Assembly (NCBI GenBank): GCA_046485045.1
Contig: JAWOHT010000028.1
Location: forward strand, 4,292 to 68,291
Direction: 5' to 3'
Source: JAFGPL01 sp046485045
GTDB taxonomy: Bacteria > Bacteroidota > Bacteroidia > Bacteroidales > UBA10428
Length of the DNA stretch: 64,000 nt
Position numbers and translations under genes: made by a program. This document shows, one piece after another, positions 42,682-52,366 of this stretch. Position 1 is the stretch's first letter; each line of letters begins with the position of its first letter. Below the pieces are notes generated by a model, which did not search any database, had not been told where the DNA came from, and was given only the letters and a program-made list of their open reading frames with translations.

Positions 42682-45600
42682 TTAAATATACACTTTTTTA
42701 TTAAAAACTGAAAAATATCTTCGCTTAAAAAACAGATTTTCCGAAAATGCCACAGATTTTCTAACAATCCCAAAATGAAGAAACAGGAAAAAGACAATAT
42801 TCAGAAACCATAGCGCAAGTACATTAAACCAAATGGTATCAATCATCAGGTTTCCCACGCACTTCACCGGCGAATAAAAATGCGCCCTGCCAGATTTTGG
42901 CCTTGGAACTGCAAAAACAGGCTCGGCCTTACGCACAAGTCGGTTTTTATACCTGATTATTTTCTCATTGTCCCTTTTGTTCATTACCAGTTCAGCAAGA
43001 CTTTCGTTATAATACCTTTGTTTCATTTCAATAACTTTATCTTTTCCTCCCAATTCACCAGCCAGGTTTTCTATTATTTTATCCCTGCTGTCAAGCGCTT
43101 CATCAAGTTTTCTTAAGTATACATCCCTAACCTTTTGCAGGTAGTTGCGTAATTCCATTTCCTCCTTAATGCTAAAACTGTTTTCATTAAGCAGTGCGAT
43201 ACTTTTAAAGACAGGGATATTTTCATAGGCCAGAAATTCAAGTTCATTGCGAAGAATTTTAAAATTTTTTCTCATCAACTGCTTATCCGCGTTTACATTA
43301 TTCACAGAAACTTCATCAAGTATAAGCTGTAACTCGGGCAACAGGTAATTCAATTTGTATGAAGATTCACTTTCTACTTTATCGGTCGGGTAGAAGTACT
43401 TCTCGTACTTGTTGTTTTTAAACTGGTGCACAGCGAGCGCTTCATAAGCCCATCTCGAAGCCATGAGATCGCCTATTACCGGCACCACCTCCTGCGAAGT
43501 CACCTGCCTGTTCAGCCTGTCAAACCTTACCATGGCTCCTCCAAGCAAAATCTGAGGCACTAACAGCAAAGGGATCAGAATATAGATCGACACTACTGAT
43601 TTGATACTGTCTGAGATATTCAGGCCCAAAAGGTTAGAGACTGCCGAGACTGTAAACAATACCATCCAGTAAGGTAAGACCATGCCCTTTATTCCCATAA
43701 TCCAGTTTCCGACAAGCACAAAAGAAAGTGTTTGAATTGCAGATAAGGCCAGCAAAAACAGCACTTTTGAATTATAATAACTATACCTGCTTAAGTTTAA
43801 AAAAGTCTCGCGTTGAATGATCTTACGGTCGCGAATTATTTCCTCTGCGCTTACCATCATACCAAGGAAAAGGGCCACAATAACCCCCATAAAAATATAG
43901 ACCGGTAAATTAATATTGGCAGAAAAAATATAAGCATATTCAGAAGTTGACGAACCGGCATTATACCTTGTAAATACTCCCAGTATCAAAGCCAGTAGCG
44001 GCGCTTCAAGCAGGTTGATAAGCAGGTATTGACGATCGGCTATCTTGGCAAGCAGGTTTCGCTGCAGAAAGATTTTGAACTGCTTGTATTTTGAAGGAAT
44101 ATTGAGAAGGCTCCAGGGCAATCCGGATTTCTTTTTACCAAGCGGTAAGGGTTTTATCTCTAAATTTTTCTTATACAGGTTATACCATTCATCAGGCGAA
44201 AAAATACGCTTGCCAGTGTGTTTCCCAAACTCGTTTATCTCCTGTGCCTCAATAATCTGCAATATCTGTTCAGGGTTCAGGTTTCCGCAGGTGATACACT
44301 CGCTGTCTTCGGCATTGATTAATTGCCGTGCCGATTTAAAATACAGAGGTGCATCAACAGGGTTTCCGAAAAAAACGGCCTTTCCTCCTTTATCGAGTAC
44401 AAGCAACTTGTCGAACAACTTAAAAATATCAGAAGATGGCTGATGGATGTTTATCACCACGAGTTTTCCTTTAAGGGTTTGCTCCTTCAAAAGGTCCATC
44501 ACTGTTTCTGAATCGGTTGATGACAGTCCCGAAGTAGGTTCATCAACAAATAACAGGTAGGGTTCGCGAATAAGCTCGAGCGAAATGTTTAACCGTTTGC
44601 GCTGGCCTCCGCTGATGAATTTTTTTAATACACTGCCAACCTTCAGGTCTTTAATTTCAAAAAGGTCAAGGTCTGTAAGCAGGGTATTTACCATCTCTTC
44701 TAATTCATGCTCTAAGAGGCTTCCAAAACAAAGCCTGGCATTGAAATATAAATTCTGGTATACGGTAAGTTCCTCTATAAGCAAATCTTCCTGGGGGATA
44801 TAACCGATTATTCCGTGAAGTTCTTTTTTTTCGGAATGTACATTAAAACCATTAATAGTAACCTTTCCGCTGGTAGGTTTAAGGTTGCCATTCAGTAGGT
44901 TTAACAATGTTGATTTGCCTACTCCACTACCTCCCATAATACCAATCAATTGACCAGATTCGACTGAAATAGAAAGGGGATGGATGGCTTTTTTACTGCG
45001 GCTAAAACGGTATTCGATTTCTGAAGCTTCAAGACTGAAAGCAGAATCAGGGCTCAGATTAGAATAGAACTTTAACACATCGCTATAATGAATGGCACCT
45101 ATAATTAAGCTTCTCAGCACCGATCCTTTCTCAAAATAATATGTGCGGCCGGGAATGGTATTCCTCGCTCTTAAAACCAGTTGGTCGTCGGTAACTGTAT
45201 GCCTGAAAAAAAAAGTATTTGTTTCTTTAACATTTAAAAACACAATATCACCACGAAGATTTGCTACCTGCCAGTGTTGAATTGCAGAATCACTGTAACG
45301 GGCAGCATTGCTGAGTACCAATACCGACCTTTTATCAGGTATTTCGGTCAAGGGGTCAAAAATAAAAGCCCTGCAGTTATTATACACGTCAAGTGAAAAA
45401 TTCAACGAGAGGGCAATAGTTCTAATGTAATCGTTTTCCTGTTCAGATAAATTGCTCTTACAATGCACAATATCAAGTATCTGAAAAAACATCAGTGTTT
45501 TCTGGTTTTGCAGCAGGTTCATATTGATTTGTTCACATATCAGCAGCGATTTGACCGAAAAAAAGCGATTATACATCTCTGATTTTTTATGTGCCCGCTC

Positions 45601-45780
45601 CTTAAAATCATTACAGTAAAATCTGTATATAGAAATAAATTGTTTATATTTCCTTTGGTTAACCAATTGCAACAGATACGATTTTATAATCTCCTCTGCA
45701 TACAATTGCTTATCATCGGGTAAAAGCAATGTGACAATTGCAAAAAGCCTTAGTATAGCCTTTAATATAGATTCACTCAT
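42682..45780 (-). CDS. ABC transporter, ATPase and ABC-2 permease in one chain, with TerB-like N-terminus
   Basis: The 1032-residue protein (ATG 45780; the frame runs eight codons further) has five parts. A helical N-terminal region (about 1-140) resembles TerB/DjlA-like domains. A beta domain (about 150-250) follows. The ABC ATPase shows Walker A GGSGVGKST (283-291), signature ISGGQRKRL and Walker B FVDEPTSGL. A linker has CITCGN. An ABC-2 type membrane region (about 620-800 and 975-1000) encloses a helical soluble insert (about 800-970). This is the ABCG-like half-transporter layout. It should be an exporter, substrate unknown. A response regulator is divergent and close. Confidence 0.87.
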   Translation of the reverse strand: MSESILKAILRLFAIVTLLLPDDKQLYAEEIIKSYLLQLVNQRKYKQFISIYRFYCNDFKERAHKKSEMYNRFFSVKSLLICEQINMNLLQNQKTLMFFQILDIVHCKSNLSEQENDYIRTIALSLNFSLDVYNNCRAFIFDPLTEIPDKRSVLVLSNAARYSDSAIQHWQVANLRGDIVFLNVKETNTFFFRHTVTDDQLVLRARNTIPGRTYYFEKGSVLRSLIIGAIHYSDVLKFYSNLSPDSAFSLEASEIEYRFSRSKKAIHPLSISVESGQLIGIMGGSGVGKSTLLNLLNGNLKPTSGKVTINGFNVHSEKKELHGIIGYIPQEDLLIEELTVYQNLYFNARLCFGSLLEHELEEMVNTLLTDLDLFEIKDLKVGSVLKKFISGGQRKRLNISLELIREPYLLFVDEPTSGLSSTDSETVMDLLKEQTLKGKLVVINIHQPSSDIFKLFDKLLVLDKGGKAVFFGNPVDAPLYFKSARQLINAEDSECITCGNLNPEQILQIIEAQEINEFGKHTGKRIFSPDEWYNLYKKNLEIKPLPLGKKKSGLPWSLLNIPSKYKQFKIFLQRNLLAKIADRQYLLINLLEAPLLALILGVFTRYNAGSSTSEYAYIFSANINLPVYIFMGVIVALFLGMMVSAEEIIRDRKIIQRETFLNLSRYSYYNSKVLFLLALSAIQTLSFVLVGNWIMGIKGMVLPYWMVLFTVSAVSNLLGLNISDSIKSVVSIYILIPLLLVPQILLGGAMVRFDRLNRQVTSQEVVPVIGDLMASRWAYEALAVHQFKNNKYEKYFYPTDKVESESSYKLNYLLPELQLILDEVSVNNVNADKQLMRKNFKILRNELEFLAYENIPVFKSIALLNENSFSIKEEMELRNYLQKVRDVYLRKLDEALDSRDKIIENLAGELGGKDKVIEMKQRYYNESLAELVMNKRDNEKIIRYKNRLVRKAEPVFAVPRPKSGRAHFYSPVKCVGNLMIDTIWFNVLALWFLNIVFFLFLHFGIVRKSVAFSENLFFKRRYFSVFNKKVYI

Positions 45781-45861
45781 ACATGGCGGGGATTTTAAAT
45801 ACACCCGGTTATAAAATTAATTTTTTATGCTGAATAATAAAATTCAATTACTTTAAAATAA

Positions 45862-45891
45862 TTGTTCAACAAGCATAAAATGATAAATTTG
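45862..45891 (+). promoter_or_regulatory. Promoter of the response regulator operon
   Basis: ATTG (TTG at 45862-45864), a 19-base spacer and TAAATTTG (45884-45891) match the Bacteroidota consensus. The GTG start at 45938 follows after 46 bases. Confidence 0.6.
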
Positions 45892-45937
45892 TAATTAAAT
45901 CCAGAATAATATTTGTGAAAATATTATTAACTTACGA

Positions 45938-47131
45938 GTGACAACTAAATCGCTTTCAGTGACCACACAAAGTAAACTCCTTATTGTAGATGATGAACCT
46001 GTTGGCAGACAGCTTCTTGAAGCAATCTTTTTATCAGATAACTACCAGATTGATTTTGCCGAAAATGGCTTAAAAACTTTGCATTATTTAGAAACCAACA
46101 CTCCCGATCTGGTACTGATGGATGTGATGATGCCCGAGATGGATGGTTTTGAGGTATGCAAAAGAATGCGCAGTAATGAGACGCTAAAAAGCATTCCCAT
46201 TATTCTTATCACTGCTTTGGATGACCGCGATTCAAGAAAACGCGGACTTGAAGCAGGCGCCAATGATTATATTTCAAAACCATTTGACAGGATTGAAATC
46301 GAAGCCAAGGTAAAAAATCTTTTGCAACTCGGCATTACTGAAGTTATTTCGATAAAACCTTTAGCAGATAAAGCCGGAAAAGAAGAGGATGATGAAATCT
46401 CGTACCTTACAAACCTGATACTTGAAGCGCAAAGACCCTTGAAACAGCAACTAAAGCAATCGCTTGGTGATTATTTTCACATTACAGGGGATCCCGAATA
46501 CAGCGCCAAAAATTTTTTCTGGCTTACAGAATGTAAAAGAAAAATTTTCATTCTTTATATCGAAAACCAATCAGAACAGGTGCAATACAAGCTGATGAAT
46601 ATAATGATGTCATCATTCCTTAACCGAACCATTCAATCGGAACAATTTAAAGACGCCCCTGACCTGTTAAAACAGTTAAATAACTTTTTGTCCGAAAAAA
46701 TCATCCTTTCCGATGCAACTTCATTTAAAAATCTTGAAGTAAATATTTCTCTTTCGGTTATTGATAAAAATTCCGGCCAGATGCATTTTTCAGGTTTTAA
46801 CCAGGATATTCTGCTATATACCGACGCTGATTTTAAACAGATTATACTGAACCGGATTGCCACATTCCCCGAAATTGGAAACCAGTTTAATTCAATATCT
46901 TACAATTATTTGCCCGATTCCACCATATATCTCTATAACCGAAAGTTAGCAGAACTCTTTAAAAAACACCAGTATTATGAAAACAACTGCCGGTTATTGT
47001 TGTTGCTTTTGTCTGGTAAAAGACCAAACAATATGAATGAACAGGAAATCATGTTCAGGGGCTTGTTTGAGAACACTTTTAAAACTACCGGAATAACCAA
47101 TGATATTGAATTGATTGGCATTAAAATATAG
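45938..47131 (+). CDS. Response regulator with degenerate SpoIIE/PP2C-like output domain
   Basis: The protein (397 residues, GTG start) begins with a receiver domain: LLIVDDEPVGRQ, the phosphoacceptor Asp62 in VLMDVMMPEMDG, and ITALDD with KPFD near 100. The C-terminal half (about 165-397) follows the SpoIIE phosphatase layout, with NLILEAQRPLKQQL, a DYFHITGD start, DLLKQLNNFL and a final NDIELIGIKI. In active family members a D(G/C)xGHG block and a later YTDG carry the metal ligands. Here they read IENQSEQVQ and IYLYNRKL. No metal-binding Asp remains, so catalysis is unlikely. It may be an adaptor that binds an anti-sigma or similar partner. Confidence 0.85.
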   Translation: MTTKSLSVTTQSKLLIVDDEPVGRQLLEAIFLSDNYQIDFAENGLKTLHYLETNTPDLVLMDVMMPEMDGFEVCKRMRSNETLKSIPIILITALDDRDSRKRGLEAGANDYISKPFDRIEIEAKVKNLLQLGITEVISIKPLADKAGKEEDDEISYLTNLILEAQRPLKQQLKQSLGDYFHITGDPEYSAKNFFWLTECKRKIFILYIENQSEQVQYKLMNIMMSSFLNRTIQSEQFKDAPDLLKQLNNFLSEKIILSDATSFKNLEVNISLSVIDKNSGQMHFSGFNQDILLYTDADFKQIILNRIATFPEIGNQFNSISYNYLPDSTIYLYNRKLAELFKKHQYYENNCRLLLLLLSGKRPNNMNEQEIMFRGLFENTFKTTGITNDIELIGIKI

Positions 47132-47142
47132 AAACCCAGGCG

Positions 47143-49101
47143 GTGGCTGAATTATTAAAGATATCCCGTTTCTTAACATTTTTGCTGGTATTTGGTTTTT
47201 TATTCGGACAACTGCTATCCGGAAAGGAACCATTAAGGTTTCTATATAACAGGACTACTCCCGTTATTCCTACAGATTCAATAAACACAACCCTTTCTGA
47301 TACTGCTTTATACGTTCATTGTTTTAAAGAATTGTTTTTCGAGCCAGACGACAGTCTCAAAGCCCGGACAGATAGTTTTTATGATACATTAAAAAACAGG
47401 GCCGGACAAAGAAGAATTACCCGTGAGATATTCGACCTGATTATAATTACACCCTCTGAAGATAAAGAATCACATGCTGTCGAAAGTGTAGTGCCGTTTA
47501 TTGAGTATAATAATAAGGTTATACGTAGCATAAGTTTTAAACAATTGCCTGTTTTTGGGCCCACAGTAAATGATACCACCATTCAGGCCGACCGGTTTTA
47601 TGAGAAAGCCGGGAATAAATTACATATCAATACTTCTAAAAGAATTTTAGACAGGAGCCTGCTCATAAAAACAGGCGACAGGCTTGATGCATATAAACTT
47701 GCTGACAATGAGCGAATCATAAGGTCGCTACCCTATATTCATGATATAAAATTCTATGTAAAGCAAACCCATCCGCTCTCAGACTCGGTAGATATTATCG
47801 CCTTTATTAAAGACCTTTGGTCGCTCGGGTTTAGCATGGAATTGTCGGGGGCTGAGAAAGGCAACTTCAACATATGGCACAAAAACCTTTTTGGCCTTGG
47901 AAACGAAGAACATAATAGTATTTACTGGGACACTGATCAGAAAAATTTGCTGGGATACGAAGGAACATACAGGGTTCCAAATCTTGCAGGAACTTTTATT
48001 AACAGCGAGTTCAGGTATGCCGGATATTTTGGCACCAGGCATTTGTATGCCGATTTTCAGAGAAAGTTCTTCACCCCCGAAATTAAATATGCCGGAGGTC
48101 TAAGACTGGAAACTAAAAAAAAAGTTGAGGATATTATTCTGATTGACACAACTCTTTTCGAAACACGATATAGTTTTTCAAGCTATGATGTTTGGGCCGG
48201 AAGAGCTTTCCCTTTAAAAAAACAAAATCTCTTATCGCGAAAAAGATCGAATATTATGTTTGCAGGCAGAATATTCAACATACATTATCACGAGCGCCCG
48301 CAAACAGATGAAAAATACCTTTACACTTTTCACAACCGCCTGCAAATACTTACCACAGCAGCCCTTTCAATACAGGGATTTTATAAAAGTCACCTCGTTT
48401 ATGGTTTCGGGAAAACCGAAGATATCCCGTATGGATACCTCTTTCAGTTAATAGGCGGATATGAGTTCAATGAGTTTTCTCACCGGCCATACCTTGGATT
48501 AAACTTATCGCAAGGAACCTACCTTTGGCAAAATGGCGGATACCTCTATAACCGGCTCGAAACAGGTGGTTATATTGCCGGCAATGCCATAGAACAGGGA
48601 TTGTTCGGAATAACAACAACCTATTTCACACCACTTGTTTCATGGAACAGGTACAAATTAAGGTATTTTTTAACGTTTAAATATAAAACCGGTATCCAAC
48701 GCTTCAGAGAAGAATATTTAAGTATTGAAAACAACCATGGTCTAACAGGTCTTCACAGCCCAAACCTGAAAGGCATTCAAAAAATGACCCTGAACCTCGA
48801 GATGGTAACATTTACCCCTTATTACCTGCTTGGTTTCAGGTTTGTTTTCTTTAGCTTTGCCAATATAGGCATGATTGGCCCCGGCGGAAAGCCAGTTTTC
48901 AATAACGATTTATATAGCGGACTCGGTTTTGGTTTACGTATAAGAAATGAACGACTGGTTTTTAACACCCTGCAGCTTAAATTTGTTTTTTATCCGTTAA
49001 GCCCAGATAATGCTGAATGGAATTATATTCAAATTTCGGGTGAACAAAAACTTCAGATGGAAAATTTCTACATATCCGATCCAAGAATAATTGAGTACTG
49101 A
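47143..49101 (+). CDS. Omp85/BamA-like outer-membrane protein
   Basis: The 652-residue protein (GTG start) has a signal-like N-terminus (about 7-25). A POTRA-type repeat runs at about 150-220 (VIRSISFKQLPVFGPTV, then LLIKTGDRLDAYKLADNERIIRSLPYIHDIKFYV). A long, aromatic beta-barrel region from about 235 to the end follows (YFGTRHLYADFQRKFF, IFNIHYHERPQTD, GLGFGLRIRNERLVFNTLQLKFVFYP). The layout with few POTRAs matches the TamA/PatatinD-like Omp85 branch. It is 11 bases after the response regulator and probably in its operon. It could assemble or export an envelope product, perhaps with the divergent ABC locus. Confidence 0.8.
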   Translation: MAELLKISRFLTFLLVFGFLFGQLLSGKEPLRFLYNRTTPVIPTDSINTTLSDTALYVHCFKELFFEPDDSLKARTDSFYDTLKNRAGQRRITREIFDLIIITPSEDKESHAVESVVPFIEYNNKVIRSISFKQLPVFGPTVNDTTIQADRFYEKAGNKLHINTSKRILDRSLLIKTGDRLDAYKLADNERIIRSLPYIHDIKFYVKQTHPLSDSVDIIAFIKDLWSLGFSMELSGAEKGNFNIWHKNLFGLGNEEHNSIYWDTDQKNLLGYEGTYRVPNLAGTFINSEFRYAGYFGTRHLYADFQRKFFTPEIKYAGGLRLETKKKVEDIILIDTTLFETRYSFSSYDVWAGRAFPLKKQNLLSRKRSNIMFAGRIFNIHYHERPQTDEKYLYTFHNRLQILTTAALSIQGFYKSHLVYGFGKTEDIPYGYLFQLIGGYEFNEFSHRPYLGLNLSQGTYLWQNGGYLYNRLETGGYIAGNAIEQGLFGITTTYFTPLVSWNRYKLRYFLTFKYKTGIQRFREEYLSIENNHGLTGLHSPNLKGIQKMTLNLEMVTFTPYYLLGFRFVFFSFANIGMIGPGGKPVFNNDLYSGLGFGLRIRNERLVFNTLQLKFVFYPLSPDNAEWNYIQISGEQKLQMENFYISDPRIIEY

Positions 49102-49128
49102 TCTGGTTCTGCCTTATTGATGCTGATA

Positions 49129-50448
49129 ATGAGAACAACAAAAATATTCCGGGTAAAAGATATCTCCTCTTTTAAAGACCAGCTGGCTAAATGGTGCAGC
49201 AGGCACGAAGTATTTGCTTTTCACTGCAGCAACAATTATCATCTCAGGCAAACCCGGGCATCATTATTCCCCCCTTACGACATTCTCGCGGCTACCGGGG
49301 CACAGGAAATGCTCGCATGCAAACAAGGGTCGGCCTTCGGGGCATTAAGGTCGTTTATTTCAGAAAAAAAAGACTGGTATTTTGGTATAATGGCCTATGA
49401 TCTGAAAAATGAAACAGAAAAACTTTCCTCCTCAAATGCCGATTTCCTGGGTTTTAAGGATATGTATTTTTTCAGGCCCGAAATTGTTTTCAGGTTAATT
49501 CATTCGGAGCTTGAAATATGCTATAACAATAAGTATACTGAAAATGAAATTGATAAAATTTATGATGAAATAATTAACCTCAAAACAGCATTTGAGTCTG
49601 TACCGTGCAACAATATTGTAATGTCGCAAAGAATAAGTAAAGAGGAGTATTTCTCCAGGTTCAGCAAAATAAAAGATCATATTGCCAGGGGAGATATTTT
49701 TGAGATGAACTTTTGCATTGAGTCTTATGCCGGAAATGCCCCGATTAATCCATTGCAGGTTTACCTAAAGCTTACCGAAATTTCTCCTTCACCATACTCC
49801 TGCTTCTATCGTTTCAACGATAAGTATGTGATTTCGTCAAGCCCCGAAAGGTATCTTGCCAAAACAGGCGATAAAATAATCTCACAACCCATGAAAGGCA
49901 CTGTAAAACGAGGGGCATCTGCTTTGCTTGACCAAAAACAGGTGCAATTATTAAAAAACAGCAAAAAAGAGCAGTCAGAAAACATTATGATCGTTGACCT
50001 CGTAAGAAACGACCTGTCGAAGATAGCAGTAAAAGACAGTGTAACAGTAGAAGAACTTTGCGGCATCTATACCTATGCCACTGTTCACCAAATGGTCTCG
50101 ACCGTTATGTGCAGGCTGTCACCCGAATTCGATGCAATAGATGCTATAACCTCTTCCTTTCCCATGGGTTCAATGACCGGGGCCCCTAAAGTCAGGGCCA
50201 TGCAGTTAATCGAAGAGTACGAAGAAACTAAACGGGGCGTATATTCAGGCGCTGCAGGTTATTTCACTCCCGAATCGGATTTTGATTTTAATGTACTTAT
50301 CAGAACCCTTTTGTACAACCAATCTAACCAATACCTGTCGTTTACCACAGGTGGCGCCATCACAGCCTCATCCGAAGCGGTTTCTGAATATGAGGAGTGT
50401 ATGTTGAAGGCCGCTGCACTCAAAAAAGCCGTAAACCTAAGTATATGA
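49129..50448 (+). CDS. pabB: Aminodeoxychorismate synthase component I (PabB-type)
   Basis: PabB makes aminodeoxychorismate from chorismate for folate. The protein has 439 residues (ATG 49129; ATG 49120 also possible). The chorismate-binding fold shows DIFEMNFCIESY, SSPERYLAK, the PMKGTVKRG loop, IMIVDLVRNDLSKIA and PMGSMTGAPKVRAMQLIEE. The Lys in PMKGT is the covalent nucleophile that separates PabB from anthranilate synthase, which has Ala. No glutamine amidotransferase (PabA) is adjacent. It lies in a plus-strand run from the response regulator to tilS. Confidence 0.9.
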   Translation: MRTTKIFRVKDISSFKDQLAKWCSRHEVFAFHCSNNYHLRQTRASLFPPYDILAATGAQEMLACKQGSAFGALRSFISEKKDWYFGIMAYDLKNETEKLSSSNADFLGFKDMYFFRPEIVFRLIHSELEICYNNKYTENEIDKIYDEIINLKTAFESVPCNNIVMSQRISKEEYFSRFSKIKDHIARGDIFEMNFCIESYAGNAPINPLQVYLKLTEISPSPYSCFYRFNDKYVISSSPERYLAKTGDKIISQPMKGTVKRGASALLDQKQVQLLKNSKKEQSENIMIVDLVRNDLSKIAVKDSVTVEELCGIYTYATVHQMVSTVMCRLSPEFDAIDAITSSFPMGSMTGAPKVRAMQLIEEYEETKRGVYSGAAGYFTPESDFDFNVLIRTLLYNQSNQYLSFTTGGAITASSEAVSEYEECMLKAAALKKAVNLSI

Positions 50449-50451
50449 AAA

Positions 50452-51783
50452 ATGATCAGACAATTTGAATCTTATATTGCTTCAGAAAAACTCTTTAACC
50501 CGAAAGACAAAATAGTGGCTGCCGTGAGTGGAGGTATTGATTCAATGGTAATGCTACACCTGTTAATAAAACTGAATTACAAACCGGCCGTCGCGCACTG
50601 CAATTTTCATCTCAGGGGACAGGAATCTGACGGAGATGAAAATTTTGTAAAGCAGTATGCCGAAAAAAACAAATTGCATTTTCACAATGTCTCTTTCGAT
50701 ACCAAAAAATATGCCGAAGAAAAAAAATTGTCTATTCAGATGGCCGCCAGGGAACTGCGATATGAATGGCTGAACAAAACTGCTCTTGAAAACAGGTATG
50801 ACTACATTGCCGTAGGCCATAACAGCGACGACTCGATAGAAACTTTCTTTATTAACCTCACAAGAAACGCAGGTATTCACGGGCTAACGGGCATTAAACC
50901 CAAAAACAACCGCATTGTAAGACCTCTGATGTTTGCTTCGCGAAAAGAAATTACCGTCTATGCACAAAACAACGATGTTTTATTTCGTGAAGATTCGTCG
51001 AATTCAGAAACAAAATACCTGCGCAACAAATTAAGAAATAACGTTATACCCGAAATTGAAAAAATCAATCCCGCTTTCAGGCAAAACATACATGAGGTGA
51101 TTGAAAAAATGAAGGAAGCGGAAAAGCTGCTTGATGAAGTAACTGAGCAATACCGTAAAGATCTGGTGACTCATTCAGGTGAAAAAATCTGTATAAATTT
51201 CAGAAAATTGCCAGGTACCGAAATTGCCCGTACCATATTGTTTGAGTTGTTAAAGGTGTATGGCTTTAACGGCAGCCAGGCAGCAGAAATTGCCGTTTCG
51301 CTCAACAACCAGCCCGGCAGCCAATTCTTTTCACCTACACATTGGCTGGTAAAAGACCGCGATCATTTAATAATTAGTGTCATAAAACCCATAACCTTGC
51401 AAGAAGTGTTCATCGGCCCTGGTCCCGGCGATATCTGTTCCCCCATAAAACTTTCATTCAGAGTGGTTAAAAAACCTGATGATTTTGTGATTCCCCGAAG
51501 AAAAAATTCTGTAGCCCTTGATGCCGATAAACTTGTATTTCCTTTAAAATTAAGAAGATGGGAAAAAGGAGACAGGTTTATGCCTTTTGGCATGTACCAT
51601 TTTAAAAAACTCAGCGATTTTTTTGTTGACAATAAACTTTCACTTGCAGATAAAGAACAGGTTTGGGTAATTGAATCTGACGAAGAAATTGTTTGGATCG
51701 TTAATTACAGGCCAGACAACCGTTTCAGGATACAACCGTCAACAAAAAACATTTTTTTGCTTGAAACAGATAATAACGGGTAA
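50452..51783 (+). CDS. tilS: tRNA(Ile)-lysidine synthase
   Basis: TilS modifies C34 of tRNA-Ile(CAU) to lysidine, so the tRNA reads AUA as isoleucine. The 443 residues start with the PP-loop (VAAVSGGIDSMVMLHLL). AHCNFHLRGQESDGDENFV, VGHNSDDSIETFFINLTRNAGIHGLTGI and EDSSNSETKYLRNKLRNNVIPEI follow, each a family hallmark. The C-terminal domain (KLRRWEKGDRFMPFGM, then KKLSDFFVDNKLS) binds tRNA. It starts 3 bases after the pabB stop codon, so the two are cotranscribed. Confidence 0.95.
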   Translation: MIRQFESYIASEKLFNPKDKIVAAVSGGIDSMVMLHLLIKLNYKPAVAHCNFHLRGQESDGDENFVKQYAEKNKLHFHNVSFDTKKYAEEKKLSIQMAARELRYEWLNKTALENRYDYIAVGHNSDDSIETFFINLTRNAGIHGLTGIKPKNNRIVRPLMFASRKEITVYAQNNDVLFREDSSNSETKYLRNKLRNNVIPEIEKINPAFRQNIHEVIEKMKEAEKLLDEVTEQYRKDLVTHSGEKICINFRKLPGTEIARTILFELLKVYGFNGSQAAEIAVSLNNQPGSQFFSPTHWLVKDRDHLIISVIKPITLQEVFIGPGPGDICSPIKLSFRVVKKPDDFVIPRRKNSVALDADKLVFPLKLRRWEKGDRFMPFGMYHFKKLSDFFVDNKLSLADKEQVWVIESDEEIVWIVNYRPDNRFRIQPSTKNIFLLETDNNG

Positions 51784-51803
51784 ACAAAATAAAAAAACGT
51801 AGC

Positions 51804-51811
51804 TATTTTTG
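51804..51811 (+). promoter_or_regulatory. Candidate -7 promoter element for the HEAT-like gene
   Basis: TATTTTTG matches TAnnTTTG and lies 18 bases before the ATG at 51830. It supports the internal start. No -33 box is evident. Confidence 0.35.
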
Positions 51812-51829
51812 CCTTTCAACCAATATAAA

Positions 51830-52366
51830 ATGATGAAAATATCCAAAACAGATAAGGAGATGGTTACCAAGCTGCAATCTGGCAACTTGAGTCTGATTGC
51901 AGATGCTTTAAAAGATTTTCGCACCAGCGGATCGGTGGCGCTTATCCCATATCTTTTTGAAATAATCTCCTCGGGCGAATTCGCTGCATTAGAAGAGGAG
52001 ATACTTGGGCTTATAAGCGACATAAAAGATAAAAAAGCGGCAGGTGTCATCGCCGATGCACTGCAAAATAAAGACTATAAAAACAAAACATCCTCTATTG
52101 TTGCAGCATGCTGGCAGTCGAGCCTCGATTTTAGCCCGCATATGCACGTATTTGCCGAATATTTCTTTACCAACGATTATCAGACTGCCATTGAGGTGTT
52201 TACGGTAATAGAGGAATCTTTGTACAATGCCTCGGTTGCACAAAGAAAAGCCTGCCTTACTGTGCTCGAAAATAAAAGATCAAATGTGCAGCAAGAACTC
52301 AAACCATTATATCAAGAACTTATTAAGATGGTTGAAAGCTCCCTTGATTTTACTCTTGATAATTAG
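51830..52366 (+). CDS. HEAT-repeat-like hypothetical protein
   Basis: With ATG at 51830 the product has 178 residues. It is all helical. Two HEAT-like units are visible (IADALKDFRTSGSVALIPYLFEII, then VIADALQNKDYKNKTSSIVAACW). HEAT repeats are protein-interaction scaffolds, so a partner is implied but unknown. The frame extends seven codons higher. The gene follows tilS by 46 bases, and its 3' end overlaps the convergent dihydroorotate dehydrogenase-like gene by 17 bases. It is cytoplasmic. Confidence 0.7.
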   Translation: MMKISKTDKEMVTKLQSGNLSLIADALKDFRTSGSVALIPYLFEIISSGEFAALEEEILGLISDIKDKKAAGVIADALQNKDYKNKTSSIVAACWQSSLDFSPHMHVFAEYFFTNDYQTAIEVFTVIEESLYNASVAQRKACLTVLENKRSNVQQELKPLYQELIKMVESSLDFTLDN

